From the NCBI GenBank assembly GCA_017651065.1, contig JAGCDP010000030.1:1-64000 (forward strand): a stretch of 64,000 bases of DNA, in the 5' to 3' direction. Of the stretch, positions 18,104-27,312 are shown piece after piece (the stretch's first letter is position 1; each line of letters begins with the position of its first letter). Source of the DNA: Treponema sp. GTDB taxonomy: Bacteria > Spirochaetota > Spirochaetia > Treponematales > Treponemataceae. A program made the position numbers and the translations under genes. The notes below the pieces were generated by a model that made no database searches, had not been told where the DNA came from, and saw nothing but the letters and a program-made list of their open reading frames with translations.

Positions 18104-19762
18104 ATGGAAAAAAATGATTCTCAAACTGGTTCTAAAAAATCAATTTTACGTTCCGGGCTTGTTCTTTCGCTAATGACCTTTGCTTCCCGCATTATGGGAC
18201 TTATCCGCGAAATGACAAAAGCTTCTTTTTTAGGAACAGGCTTTTATTCAGACTGTTTTTCGGTTGCGTTTTTAATACCAAATCTTTTACGAAAGCTTTT
18301 TGCCGAAGGCTCTGTTACAGTTGCCTTTGTGCCTACTTTTAAATCTTATCTTGAAAAAGGTAATGATGAACAAAACCATAAAGAAACTCAGGATTTTATA
18401 AACAGTACGGTAACTCTTGTTTCCTTTTTGACAACCTGTATTGTCGTTATTGGAATTATTATTACACCGCTGCTCATGCCTATTTTCTGTAAAAAGCCGA
18501 TTGATACCGGAGCCGCAAATTATATGGAGCAAGTTCAGTACTGGCTGGCTCAAAAGCAGGAAATTACTTATCTTACCCGCATAATGTTTCCTTATCTGTT
18601 CTTTATTTCAATTGCAGCTCTCTTTCAGGGAATTTTAAACGGCTGTAAGATTTTTGCTCCTTCTGGTTTTACCCCTGTTTTGTTTAATGGAATTGTTGTT
18701 CTGGGAACATATCTTCTTGCACCTCATACAGATAACCCTGCACGCGCTATGGCTATTGGAGTTATAAGCGGTGGTTGTGTTCAGGCGCTGTTTCAGTGGC
18801 CGTTTATAAGAAAAACTAACTTTCATATAAGACTTACTTCCTTACGCAAAACCTTTTCTAACCCGGGAACACGTAAAGTAATTGCTCTTGTTATTCCAAC
18901 AATTATTGGTATGGCTGCCTATCAGCTTAATGATGCAGTTTCTACAGCAATGGCAACACGCGCCGGCGAAGGAATTGCTTCAAGCCTTAGTTTTAGTTTG
19001 CGCCTGCAAGAACTGATTCTTGGCATTTTTGCAGTTACAATAGGAACAGTAATTCTGCCGGATATGAGCGGGCTTGCAAGCAACCAGAAATGGGAAGAAT
19101 TTAACAACATGCTTATTCAGGCAATGAAAATAATGATTGTAATTTCAATTCCGGTAACAGCTTACTCACTTGTTACAGGAAGAGAAATCATTACTCTTGT
19201 TTATAAGAACAAAATGTTTGATGAGCATTCTGTAGAACTTACGCTTGGTGAATTCCGATTCCATATGGCGGGTGTTGTTTTTATTGCGCTTAACAGAATT
19301 ATTGGTCCGGCTTTTTATGCACAGAAAAATTCAAAGCTCCCTACTCTTGCCGGAATCATAAGCTTTGGTGCAAACATTCTGCTTGTATTAGTACTTACAG
19401 GTCATTTTGGCGGAAAAGGAATTGCCTGCGCCTTGAGTATTGCAAGCTTTGTAAATACAGTATTCCTTTTTATTTTTATGAAGAAGCTTGGCACAATGGA
19501 AACACGCCGCATAGTTATAAGCAATCTGCTTTATGCTCTGAAGATTTCTGTGATGTCTGTGATTGCAGCACTTCCTTGCTGGTTCCTTCGCCCTGTTCTT
19601 TTGAACGCTTTTGAAGGCCACGGAAGACTTGTAAGTGCCGGAGTTCCTGCAGGACTTCTTGCATTGATTTTTGCAGTTATTGGAGTGCTGGAGCTTATTA
19701 TTACTAAGGATGAAATTGTTATGTCTATTATGAAAAGATCCACGGGTCGAGCCCGAGGATGA
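18104..19762 (+). CDS. murJ: Lipid II flippase MurJ
   Basis: A 552-residue polytopic inner-membrane protein (about 14 segments) that moves lipid II across the membrane for peptidoglycan synthesis. The MviN/MurJ hallmark is clear: MGLIREMTKASFLGTGFYSDCFSVAF, then PNLLRKLFAEGSVTVAFVPTF. ATG 18104 is chosen over the longer GTG frame at 18014 because the extra 30 residues are not MurJ-like and the promoter lies within them. No ribosome-binding site is present, in line with a leaderless transcript. An M24 peptidase gene follows after 12 bp. Confidence 0.92.
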   Translation: MEKNDSQTGSKKSILRSGLVLSLMTFASRIMGLIREMTKASFLGTGFYSDCFSVAFLIPNLLRKLFAEGSVTVAFVPTFKSYLEKGNDEQNHKETQDFINSTVTLVSFLTTCIVVIGIIITPLLMPIFCKKPIDTGAANYMEQVQYWLAQKQEITYLTRIMFPYLFFISIAALFQGILNGCKIFAPSGFTPVLFNGIVVLGTYLLAPHTDNPARAMAIGVISGGCVQALFQWPFIRKTNFHIRLTSLRKTFSNPGTRKVIALVIPTIIGMAAYQLNDAVSTAMATRAGEGIASSLSFSLRLQELILGIFAVTIGTVILPDMSGLASNQKWEEFNNMLIQAMKIMIVISIPVTAYSLVTGREIITLVYKNKMFDEHSVELTLGEFRFHMAGVVFIALNRIIGPAFYAQKNSKLPTLAGIISFGANILLVLVLTGHFGGKGIACALSIASFVNTVFLFIFMKKLGTMETRRIVISNLLYALKISVMSVIAALPCWFLRPVLLNAFEGHGRLVSAGVPAGLLALIFAVIGVLELIITKDEIVMSIMKRSTGRARG

Positions 19763-19774
19763 CGTGGGGGAAAA

Positions 19775-20929
19775 ATGAAAGAATATACACAGGATGAAAT
19801 AAGAACAATTTATGAAATGCGCCGTTCTCAGGTTGCGTTGTATCTCTTTAAGAATGAAATTGGCGCTGCTGTTTTTATAGATTCCGAAGAACACCGCGAT
19901 CCTACAGTACGCTACCTTACCGGGCACAACGGAGATGCAATTGTTGTTTTATTCAGCGACAGCTACACTTATCTTATTGCCTGGGACGAAAACCTTGCAA
20001 AGAAAAATGCTTTTTACGACAAGCTTATTCCATACACCCGCTACAAAAATAGAGAAATTGATGCGGTTAAAGCAATTCTGAATGTTGGCTACACACACGG
20101 AGTTAACAGTAAGGTAGAACTTCCTCCGTATCTTACTTATCCTAATTACCTTAAGTTTATTGATGCCTTAAATAATTATGACTGCCGCTGCAAGGAAGAA
20201 AGCGTTCATAAATATGCAGTTGAATGCCGCGTATGCAAAGATGAATATGAAATTGAATGTATCCGCGAAGCTGCAAGAATCGGCGATTTAATAGTAGATA
20301 AAATTGAAAAAGGAATTAATGACGATTCAATAAAAACAGAAACAGATGTTGCACTTTTTATTGAACGCGAATGTCGTGAACACGGCTGCGAAGGGACAGG
20401 CTTTGACACACTTGCTGCAGGCCCTACTCGAAGCTTTGCAATTCACGCTTTTCCAAATTACACAAATGCTCCATGGCCTGCAAAAGGACTTTCGATTCTT
20501 GATTTTGGAGTTGTTTACAAAGGCTACACAAGCGACCAGACAATTACAATTGCAAAAGGACGACTTTCTTCTGACCAGAAAAAGCTGCTTGAGCTTGTTC
20601 AAAAAGCCTACAATGAATGCCTTAAAGTTTACACACCTGACCACACAATTTACGAAGCTGCAAAACGAGCTGATTATATTTTTGCCCAGGCTAAATGCAA
20701 AATGCCGCACGGACTTGGACATGGAATTGGTCTTGAAATTCATGAATACCCGCGTGTAAGTACAAAAACCCCGACTGACCTTCAGTTTAAACCAGGTATG
20801 GTTCTTACACTGGAGCCGGGGTTATATGATGAAACTCTGGGCGGAGTTCGTCTGGAAAATGACGTGTTGATTACAGAGAAAGGAAATGAGGTAATTACAC
20901 ATTCCCGGATTATATATATAAAGGCCTAA
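19775..20929 (+). CDS. M24-family metallopeptidase (Xaa-Pro aminopeptidase-like)
   Basis: A 384-residue cytoplasmic peptidase with the pita-bread fold. The N-terminal creatinase-like domain (about 1-150) is followed by the catalytic domain. Five metal ligands are visible: Asp in ILDFG, Asp in YTSDQT, His in GLGHGIGLEIHE, Glu in LTLEPGLY and Glu in VRLENDV. This predicts removal of an N-terminal residue preceding proline, or a prolidase-like dipeptidase activity. GGGGGA lies just before ATG 19775. It is 12 bp after murJ and probably co-transcribed. Its 3' end overlaps the convergent TPR gene by 4 bp. Confidence 0.88.
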   Translation: MKEYTQDEIRTIYEMRRSQVALYLFKNEIGAAVFIDSEEHRDPTVRYLTGHNGDAIVVLFSDSYTYLIAWDENLAKKNAFYDKLIPYTRYKNREIDAVKAILNVGYTHGVNSKVELPPYLTYPNYLKFIDALNNYDCRCKEESVHKYAVECRVCKDEYEIECIREAARIGDLIVDKIEKGINDDSIKTETDVALFIERECREHGCEGTGFDTLAAGPTRSFAIHAFPNYTNAPWPAKGLSILDFGVVYKGYTSDQTITIAKGRLSSDQKKLLELVQKAYNECLKVYTPDHTIYEAAKRADYIFAQAKCKMPHGLGHGIGLEIHEYPRVSTKTPTDLQFKPGMVLTLEPGLYDETLGGVRLENDVLITEKGNEVITHSRIIYIKA

Positions 20930-23766
20930 AAAATCTGAATGCTGTTTTCCGCGAGTTCTATTCTTTCGAGGATATTGTCTATGCGGTTACACATTGCATC
21001 TGCAAGACAAGTATCATCAAGACCTTCAGAAAGCTCTTTCATATATTTAAGAACCTTACGCAACTCGTGGTTTGTTACCAGGAACGGCTTTTGCATATCG
21101 CCGGCTGTTTCTTCTTCGCCAAGAATTCCAGCTTTTTTGAGCGACTGTGCAGTTTTTAAGAGTCCTGGAGTACCAGACATCTTTGCAATAAGGTATTCAA
21201 TTTCCATGCGTACAGGACTTGCCATAAAGGCAGCCTTTTCGTCTTCCGGAAGATATTCACAAAGCTCAAGCAGTTTTTTGAACAGCTCAATTTCTTCTGC
21301 ATTTTCAAGAGCAGTATCGTCGTCGGCAAGAATCTTTTCTATAGTAGGAAGCAGTTCTTCTGCAGTACTCAAAAGACTCTTTGCTGTTGGACGACCGTCT
21401 TCAGAAACAAGACGTGCATTTTCTTCTTCAAGCTCGGCAACCTTACGGCGCATTTCGTCCATTTCGCCTGCATGCTGTTCTTCCATTTGAGCAATCTGTT
21501 CATCCTGCTTCTGGATAATTTGTTCCTGGGCAAGTGCATTGTGCTGTGCAAGTTCACTTGCGCGCTGGGCTGTATCCATTGCCATGCTTGCAGTATCCAT
21601 CATTGATGCTGCATAAGACGGAGGAGTCTGTGGTGGCTGTTGAACTTGTTTAGGCATGCTTTCAGGAGCTGGCGTAGGATTATTTGCCGGAGGTTCCATT
21701 CCGTTTCTGATTCCCATTTCTTCCGGAGAAGCAGTAAATGGATCTGGCATTTTGCTTACGTCAAATTCAGGTTCTTCTTCCGGCTCTTCTGTAGCAGTTG
21801 TTTCATCAAACTGATCAAAATCAAAACTGTCGCTGTCTACATTATCGAGCATATCGGAAACAGGCAGGTCTTCTTCACGTTCGCCGTCGCCTGTAAACTT
21901 AGGCTTTTCAAAACCAGCAGAAGTATCTATTTCCTGATTATCAAGTTCATCATCATAGTTGTCAGAAGCACCTGAGCCAGAGCCAGAGCCTTCACCAGTG
22001 TCATCACCAGAACCTGAACCGTCTCCTGCACCAACAAGCTTTTCTTTATCAGAAAGAGGTTCATCCTGGGTGTCATCAAACGGAGAAACTTCTTCATCTG
22101 TTTTAAGTGCATCTGTATTTACAGGTTCTTCCTGTTCTTCAGGTTCTTCGTCGTCATCAAAGAATTCGCCTTCCTGTTCCTGGAGCGCTTCCTGCATAGG
22201 AACATTGTCGCCCATAGTTCCAAAGTCAAAACCTTCTTCGCCTTCGGCAGGTTCTGTTTCCTGCCCTTCTACTGGCTCAGGGGCTACAATATTTTCTTCC
22301 TGTCCTTCAACCCCTTCGACAGGCTCAGGGACCGCAGCGGCATCTTCTGGTTCTTCAGGCATATTAAGCTGTGCACGAAGAGCGTCTATCTGCTTGTCTG
22401 CAAGAATGTTTGGCTGACGCAAATTTCGACTTTTATCGTAGTATTCAATTGCCTGTTCTAAGTTTCCTTCTTTTGTATAAATCTTTCCAAGCATATTATA
22501 ACCCGAAGGATTTCTCATATCGCGGGCAACAAATTCTTTTGCATATTTTTCTGCAGTTTCTGTTTTTCCAACCTGGTTGTAACGACCTGCAGCAGACAAA
22601 AGGTGATCCTTGTAATTGCGGTTTACATTGTTGATTTTCTTAAAGCAGCTTTCGGCTTTTTCATCCTGGTCTTTACAAATTAAATACTGACCATAAAGAT
22701 CAAGAACCTGAGGATCTTCCTTATCAACATCATAAAGCTCTTTAACATTTGTTCCGGCTGCATCAATCTGATTTGCAGAAAGGAGAGTCTGAACATAGCG
22801 TTTTTTCAAATCCTTATCATCAGGAGAAATTTCAATTGCATCAAGAACTGCTTCAAGAGCTTCTTCCGGCTTTTCTCCTTTCTCAAGCGCTTCTGCAAGT
22901 CCTGTTAAAATCTGAATATCATGATCATCAACTTTCTTAGCACGCTTAAAAGTCTTTTCTGCAGAATCATAATCGTACTGTTCAAGATAAATATGACCAA
23001 GCATTGCAAGAAGTTTTGTATCGTTAGGATGAAGTTCAATAGAATGTTTTACAAGTTCCGAAGCTTCGCGTGATTTCTGACACTTTACTAAAACATTACT
23101 GAAATCTTTAATTGCATCAACCCAACCCGGCTTTGCTTTAAGTGCATTCTGGAAGCAGCGGATTGAATCTGAATACATTTTTGCCTGAGCAAAACAGCGG
23201 GCAAGGTTATAATTTAAAATAGGATGGTTAGGGTCAATCTGCAGTCCTCGTCTGAACGAAGCAATTGATTTTTCATAATCCTTTTTTTCAAGGTAGATTG
23301 CACCAAGATGATTGTATGCAAGAACATCGGAAGGATTTTCATTTACAACAGAAGAAAAGGCTTCTATGGCATCATCCCAGTTACGCATTTCGCGGTAAGT
23401 AAAACCAAGGTTATAGTTAACATCAGCAGACTGGCGGCCTTCATCAACTGCGCGTTCAAGAATTTCAATAGATTCTTCGTAGCGCTTAAGACGACGGTAA
23501 ATTGCACCAAGGCTTGTCATTGCATCAATATAATGAGGATAGAAAGTTATAATCTGCTCATAATATGGAATGGCTTTGGCATCTTCACCATTTTTTACAT
23601 AAATTGAGCCAAGCTCCTTAAGATAGTCTACGTTCGAAGGGTCATCCTTTAAAAGCTGCTTATACAATCGGGCAGCTGTAGGAAAATCGCGCGAAATTAC
23701 CGCACCCTGAGCACGAGTTAGAATAAGATTTTTTTCGTTGACATTGTTTTCAAACTTTTTTGCCAT
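20926..23766 (-). CDS. TPR-repeat protein with acidic disordered region and C-terminal coiled coil
   Basis: A 946-residue protein. ATG 23766 is chosen over the frame opening at 23826 because GAGGGA precedes it at normal spacing and the product (MAKKFENN...) starts cleanly without a signal peptide, so it is probably cytoplasmic. Residues about 15-450 are tandem TPR units (repeated YxxLGxxY and DPNHPxLNYNLA patterns). Residues about 460-690 are very acidic and disordered, with a Gly/Ser/Asp run (GSGSGDDTGEGSGSGSG) and two PEPVEG stretches from the genomic repeat. Residues about 735-800 form a Gln/Glu coiled coil. The end is a helical domain of unknown type. It probably acts as a protein-interaction scaffold. 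It may be transcribed with the LamG/Fn3 gene 28 bp upstream. Confidence 0.8.
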   Translation of the reverse strand: MAKKFENNVNEKNLILTRAQGAVISRDFPTAARLYKQLLKDDPSNVDYLKELGSIYVKNGEDAKAIPYYEQIITFYPHYIDAMTSLGAIYRRLKRYEESIEILERAVDEGRQSADVNYNLGFTYREMRNWDDAIEAFSSVVNENPSDVLAYNHLGAIYLEKKDYEKSIASFRRGLQIDPNHPILNYNLARCFAQAKMYSDSIRCFQNALKAKPGWVDAIKDFSNVLVKCQKSREASELVKHSIELHPNDTKLLAMLGHIYLEQYDYDSAEKTFKRAKKVDDHDIQILTGLAEALEKGEKPEEALEAVLDAIEISPDDKDLKKRYVQTLLSANQIDAAGTNVKELYDVDKEDPQVLDLYGQYLICKDQDEKAESCFKKINNVNRNYKDHLLSAAGRYNQVGKTETAEKYAKEFVARDMRNPSGYNMLGKIYTKEGNLEQAIEYYDKSRNLRQPNILADKQIDALRAQLNMPEEPEDAAAVPEPVEGVEGQEENIVAPEPVEGQETEPAEGEEGFDFGTMGDNVPMQEALQEQEGEFFDDDEEPEEQEEPVNTDALKTDEEVSPFDDTQDEPLSDKEKLVGAGDGSGSGDDTGEGSGSGSGASDNYDDELDNQEIDTSAGFEKPKFTGDGEREEDLPVSDMLDNVDSDSFDFDQFDETTATEEPEEEPEFDVSKMPDPFTASPEEMGIRNGMEPPANNPTPAPESMPKQVQQPPQTPPSYAASMMDTASMAMDTAQRASELAQHNALAQEQIIQKQDEQIAQMEEQHAGEMDEMRRKVAELEEENARLVSEDGRPTAKSLLSTAEELLPTIEKILADDDTALENAEEIELFKKLLELCEYLPEDEKAAFMASPVRMEIEYLIAKMSGTPGLLKTAQSLKKAGILGEEETAGDMQKPFLVTNHELRKVLKYMKELSEGLDDTCLADAMCNRIDNILERIELAENSIQIF
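22264..22285 (-). repeat. Diverged 22-bp repeat copy (APEPVEG reading)
   Basis: Aligns with the repeat but differs at several positions. On the coding strand it reads V-A-P-E-P-V-E-G. Two of the differences, CCT to CCA and GTC to GTA, are silent, so the PEPVEG peptide is kept although the DNA has drifted. Confidence 0.6.
22312..22333 (-). repeat. 22-bp repeat copy 4 (VPEPVEG reading)
   Basis: An exact copy in the acidic region of the TPR protein, in the VPEPVEG frame, 48 bp (16 codons) from the diverged copy at 22264. Confidence 0.9.
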
Positions 23767-23794
23767 ATATCCCTCTATTTTATGACAATTTTCA

Positions 23795-25327
23795 TTAATT
23801 TCCAAGTCTCTGCAATGGGCGGGCAAAAACTTCTTTAGAAAGCGGTCCTATAATCCTGTCATCTAGTTCAGACCAGGATGCAACCGCAAAATAATATATT
23901 TTTCCATTTTCAAGCCCCGTAAGAGTGAAGCTTGTAGTATTTCCAACATTTACAGGTGAAGGTCCTTCAATTGCAATTCTTCCAAGATATTCACCAGGTC
24001 TGTTTCCGTAATAGATGTAATAACCACCGGCAGTATCATCAACTGAATAATTCCAGCTTAAAGTTACACTACCGTTTCCGGCTACAGCTTTAACTGTAAA
24101 AGGAGGAAGCGGCAACGGAAGCTCTGTAAAATCAAGAGTAAGTTGAGTTACAGAAGGCGAAACTGTACCATTACCATCAGGGTAAAGCTCGCAGGCTACC
24201 TGGAAGTACATTCCGCTTACACCTTCAATTTTTTTACCGCTTTCTACAGGCTTCCATTCAGGATAAGAATCTGTCCAGTTAAAGTAGTTGTCTCCTGAAC
24301 GAACAAAATAACTTACTTCTGTCTGGGCAGGAACATTCATTTCGGCTGTAAGACTGTTTAAAATTGAACCTGTAGAAACAACAATTGGTTGTGTTTCAAA
24401 GCGGCCGCCTGCAGGTTGATAAAGCATTCTTCCAAGAGCACCGGCAGCTTCGGCAGACTGATAATCAGGAGGAGAATAAGGACGTCGTAAAATACGGATT
24501 TCATCAATTTTACCTGTATATTCTTCGCAGAATTTAAGTTCAGAAGGTGTTCCCATAACAATAAGAGAAACCTCTCCGTCTTCGCGTCCGTTTGATGTTA
24601 TATAGATGATATCTTCTGTGATTCCGTTTACAAGATATTCAAGAATACCAGTTTCGCAGTCATAAGAAAGTGCGTGATAAGACCAGGTATCAGGAATTAT
24701 TGTAGAAGAGCCCTTAAGATGGATTTCTCCGTCGCCGTTTGGGCCTGCATAAGAATCAAAAAGATTTGAAATTGTCCAGTTGAGTTTTCCGCCGTCAAAA
24801 AGACAGTTTATAAGCTGGTAAACAAGTCTTCCGCGGACATTTTTAGAAGATTCCCAGTTTACAATTACTTCTCCGTTTTCTGCAAGTGAAGGACAAAGCC
24901 AGAATTCAAGAGAAAATGACCCCATAAGGCCTTCGGAACCAAAAAATGTGCCAGGCTGGCCACTTACACTTAATCCGCCGATGTTTCTGCTGAGTCCGGC
25001 AGATTTTTCGAGCAGAGAATCGCTTGAAGTTTTAAGATTATTTGAAGCAATATTGTAATACCCCGCAGAAATTGGGTTTACAGGGCTTTCAAAGTCAATT
25101 AAAAGATCGGTGTATTCGTCAAAAACAAAAGAATTTGTTGCAAGTTCAATGCAATCGTATCCAAAACGGCCTTTTCCGGTCGTAATGTTTTCTTCATATT
25201 GAAAAACAGGCCATCCGCCCTTCCCACCGAGAACAATCTGTTTAGCTTCTGCAAAAGCGCCCGAAGTTGCTGCTGCAAAAAGCATGCCGACAGCCGCAAG
25301 AGCCGTCTTTTTCAATAATTTTTTCAT
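23795..25327 (-). CDS. Secreted LamG-like and fibronectin type III domain protein
   Basis: A 510-residue exported protein. Signal peptide KKTALAAVGMLFAAATSGAFA (residues about 6-26). Residues about 95-290 resemble a LamG/concanavalin-like jelly roll, with the pattern FSLEFWLCPS, DTWSYHALSYD and KIDEIRILRRP common to Laminin_G_3 domains. Residues about 410-500 are a fibronectin type III domain (VTLSWNYSVDDTAGGYYIYYG, then TSFTLTGLENGKIYYFAVAS). Such proteins usually bind carbohydrate or other surface partners. No anchor is seen. The gene is divergent from uvrC and lies 28 bp before the TPR gene. Confidence 0.82.
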   Translation of the reverse strand: MKKLLKKTALAAVGMLFAAATSGAFAEAKQIVLGGKGGWPVFQYEENITTGKGRFGYDCIELATNSFVFDEYTDLLIDFESPVNPISAGYYNIASNNLKTSSDSLLEKSAGLSRNIGGLSVSGQPGTFFGSEGLMGSFSLEFWLCPSLAENGEVIVNWESSKNVRGRLVYQLINCLFDGGKLNWTISNLFDSYAGPNGDGEIHLKGSSTIIPDTWSYHALSYDCETGILEYLVNGITEDIIYITSNGREDGEVSLIVMGTPSELKFCEEYTGKIDEIRILRRPYSPPDYQSAEAAGALGRMLYQPAGGRFETQPIVVSTGSILNSLTAEMNVPAQTEVSYFVRSGDNYFNWTDSYPEWKPVESGKKIEGVSGMYFQVACELYPDGNGTVSPSVTQLTLDFTELPLPLPPFTVKAVAGNGSVTLSWNYSVDDTAGGYYIYYGNRPGEYLGRIAIEGPSPVNVGNTTSFTLTGLENGKIYYFAVASWSELDDRIIGPLSKEVFARPLQRLGN

Positions 25328-25371
25328 ATAGGTACCTGCTTAGACTATCGGCATAATTAAAAAAAATATGA

Positions 25372-25377
25372 TATAAT
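25372..25377 (+). promoter_or_regulatory. -10 box of uvrC, leaderless type
   Basis: A perfect TATAAT followed by six T and then ATG 25384, so the predicted +1 is the start codon. No good -35 box and no ribosome-binding site are visible. Confidence 0.65.
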
Positions 25378-25383
25378 TTTTTT

Positions 25384-27309
25384 ATGCGGAATATCCTGCA
25401 CGAAACAGCATTAAAGGCTCCTCAAGCAAGCGGCGTTTATTTATGGCGCGACGATGCCGGTACAATTATTTATGTTGGTAAAGCCAAGAACTTAAAAAAC
25501 CGGCTGACTTCTTATTTTACGGGACAGAAAACTGTAAAAACAAGGCTGCTAGTTTCGCGGGCAGCTTCAATTGAATATATAACTACAACAAACGAATACG
25601 AAGCTCTGCTGCTTGAAAATAATCTTATTAAAAAACACAATCCGCGTTATAACATCTGTCTTAAGGACGGAAAATCTTATCCGGTACTGCGGGTTACAAA
25701 AGAGGATTTTCCAAAGATTTTCAGGACAAGGCGGATTTTGCAGGATGGTTCACTTTATTTTGGTCCCTACCCTAACGTTGCTGCTCTGGACACTTTTATA
25801 GAAAATATCTACAAGCTTTATCCGGTTCGTCACTGCAGGACTCTGCGTAAAAGAGAAAGTCCCTGCCTTTATTATCATATGAAGCAATGCAAGGCACCCT
25901 GCTGCGGTAAGATTGATAAGGAAGAATATAATATTTATATAGAAGAAATTACATCATTATTGTCTGGTCAGGCAGAAAGCACAATTGAAAAGATGAGTGA
26001 GCAGATGAAAGCGGCCGCTGCAAATCTTGATTTTGAAAAAGCCGCACGACTCCGCGATGGAATAAAAGCACTTATGGTTTTGCAGAATCAGAATATTGTA
26101 GAAAGCTTTGATTCAGAAGACCGCGATTACATTGCACACTACAGCGAAGGTGAACTTGTAAGCTTTACTGTTCTAAAAATCCGCCAGGGAAAACTGCTTG
26201 GCCGCGAAAATTATCGTGTAGAAAGCTTGAATGAAGATGATGAGTTGCTTGCAGAATTTATGGCTGCTTATTACGAAGATTCTTCACAGATTCCACCGGC
26301 TATTTATGTACAGACAGAAGCTCAGTCGGAGTTTATAAACAGATGGCTTAGCGAACAGATGAATACAAATACAAGAGTATGCGTCCCTGCTGCCGATGAC
26401 AAACACGGAATTGCAGCCCTGAACATGGCTAGAGAAAATGCGCATGAAGATATTGTAAGGAGATTGCGTGACCGTGGAGATACTCCTGCAATGGAAGAGC
26501 TTAAAACTTTGCTTGGACTTGATACTTTACCGGTTCGCATTGAAGGTTTTGATATTGCACATATTGGCGGAAAGTTCCCGGTTGCTTCACTCATAAGCTT
26601 TTATAATGGAAACCCTGACAAGAAAAATTACCGCTACTTCCGCTTAAAAACAACAGACGGAATTATTGATGATTTTCAGTCTATGCGCGAAGCTGCAACC
26701 CGCCGTTATACACGCCTTTTGAACGAACAGTCCGATCTGCCTGATTTGATTTTAATAGATGGAGGTCTTGGTCAGGTAAATGCAGTTGAAGAAATTTTGA
26801 ATTCGCTTGGGCTTGATATTCCTGTTGCAGGCCTTGCAAAACGTGACGAAGAAATATATCTGCCTGGAAACAGCACGCCGATAAACTTGCCTAAAAGGAG
26901 CGATGCTTTGCGGTTGCTCCAGCGTGTCCGCGACGAAACACACCGTTTTGCCACAAGCAGGAACCAGAAGCTTAGAACAAAAGAAAATACAGATTCAATA
27001 TTCTTAGAGTTACCGGGAGTTGGTGAAAAGCGTGCCGTTGCATTGCAGAAAAAGTTTATTACTTTGGAAGCTCTTGCTGCAGCAGAAGAAAGTGCCGTTG
27101 CACAATGCCTTCATATTAAGAACGCCGCAGAAGCCGCAGATATTTTACTGGCCGCAAAACAACTGCTCGCCACCCGCCAGCAAAAGCAGGATAAACAGAA
27201 AAAGTCTCTTGGAACAGCCGGCACCACAAAAGAAAAAGCAGCCGAAGCCGGTTACATTTCTTCTCTGGTCGACGAAGCCATGGGCTACGCGGTGGCAGAG
27301 AAGAAATAA
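25384..27309 (+). CDS. uvrC: UvrABC excinuclease subunit C
   Basis: A 641-residue DNA-repair nuclease that cuts on both sides of a lesion marked by UvrA-UvrB. Domains in order: GIY-YIG nuclease (about 14-93, GVYLW..IIYVGKAKNLKNR); a Cys-rich segment (about 150-180, HCRTLRKRESPCLYYHMKQCKAPC), typical of UvrC and compatible with an Fe-S cluster; a UVR domain (about 200-235); the RNase H-like nuclease (about 375-520, IEGFDIAHIGG, LILIDGGLGQ); and helix-hairpin-helix motifs (about 550-605, ELPGVGEKRA). Length is normal. The short Lys/Gln-rich C-terminal tail is extra. It converges on the giant lipoprotein gene with a 3-bp gap. Confidence 0.97.
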   Translation: MRNILHETALKAPQASGVYLWRDDAGTIIYVGKAKNLKNRLTSYFTGQKTVKTRLLVSRAASIEYITTTNEYEALLLENNLIKKHNPRYNICLKDGKSYPVLRVTKEDFPKIFRTRRILQDGSLYFGPYPNVAALDTFIENIYKLYPVRHCRTLRKRESPCLYYHMKQCKAPCCGKIDKEEYNIYIEEITSLLSGQAESTIEKMSEQMKAAAANLDFEKAARLRDGIKALMVLQNQNIVESFDSEDRDYIAHYSEGELVSFTVLKIRQGKLLGRENYRVESLNEDDELLAEFMAAYYEDSSQIPPAIYVQTEAQSEFINRWLSEQMNTNTRVCVPAADDKHGIAALNMARENAHEDIVRRLRDRGDTPAMEELKTLLGLDTLPVRIEGFDIAHIGGKFPVASLISFYNGNPDKKNYRYFRLKTTDGIIDDFQSMREAATRRYTRLLNEQSDLPDLILIDGGLGQVNAVEEILNSLGLDIPVAGLAKRDEEIYLPGNSTPINLPKRSDALRLLQRVRDETHRFATSRNQKLRTKENTDSIFLELPGVGEKRAVALQKKFITLEALAAAEESAVAQCLHIKNAAEAADILLAAKQLLATRQQKQDKQKKSLGTAGTTKEKAAEAGYISSLVDEAMGYAVAEKK

Positions 27310-27312
27310 CCT

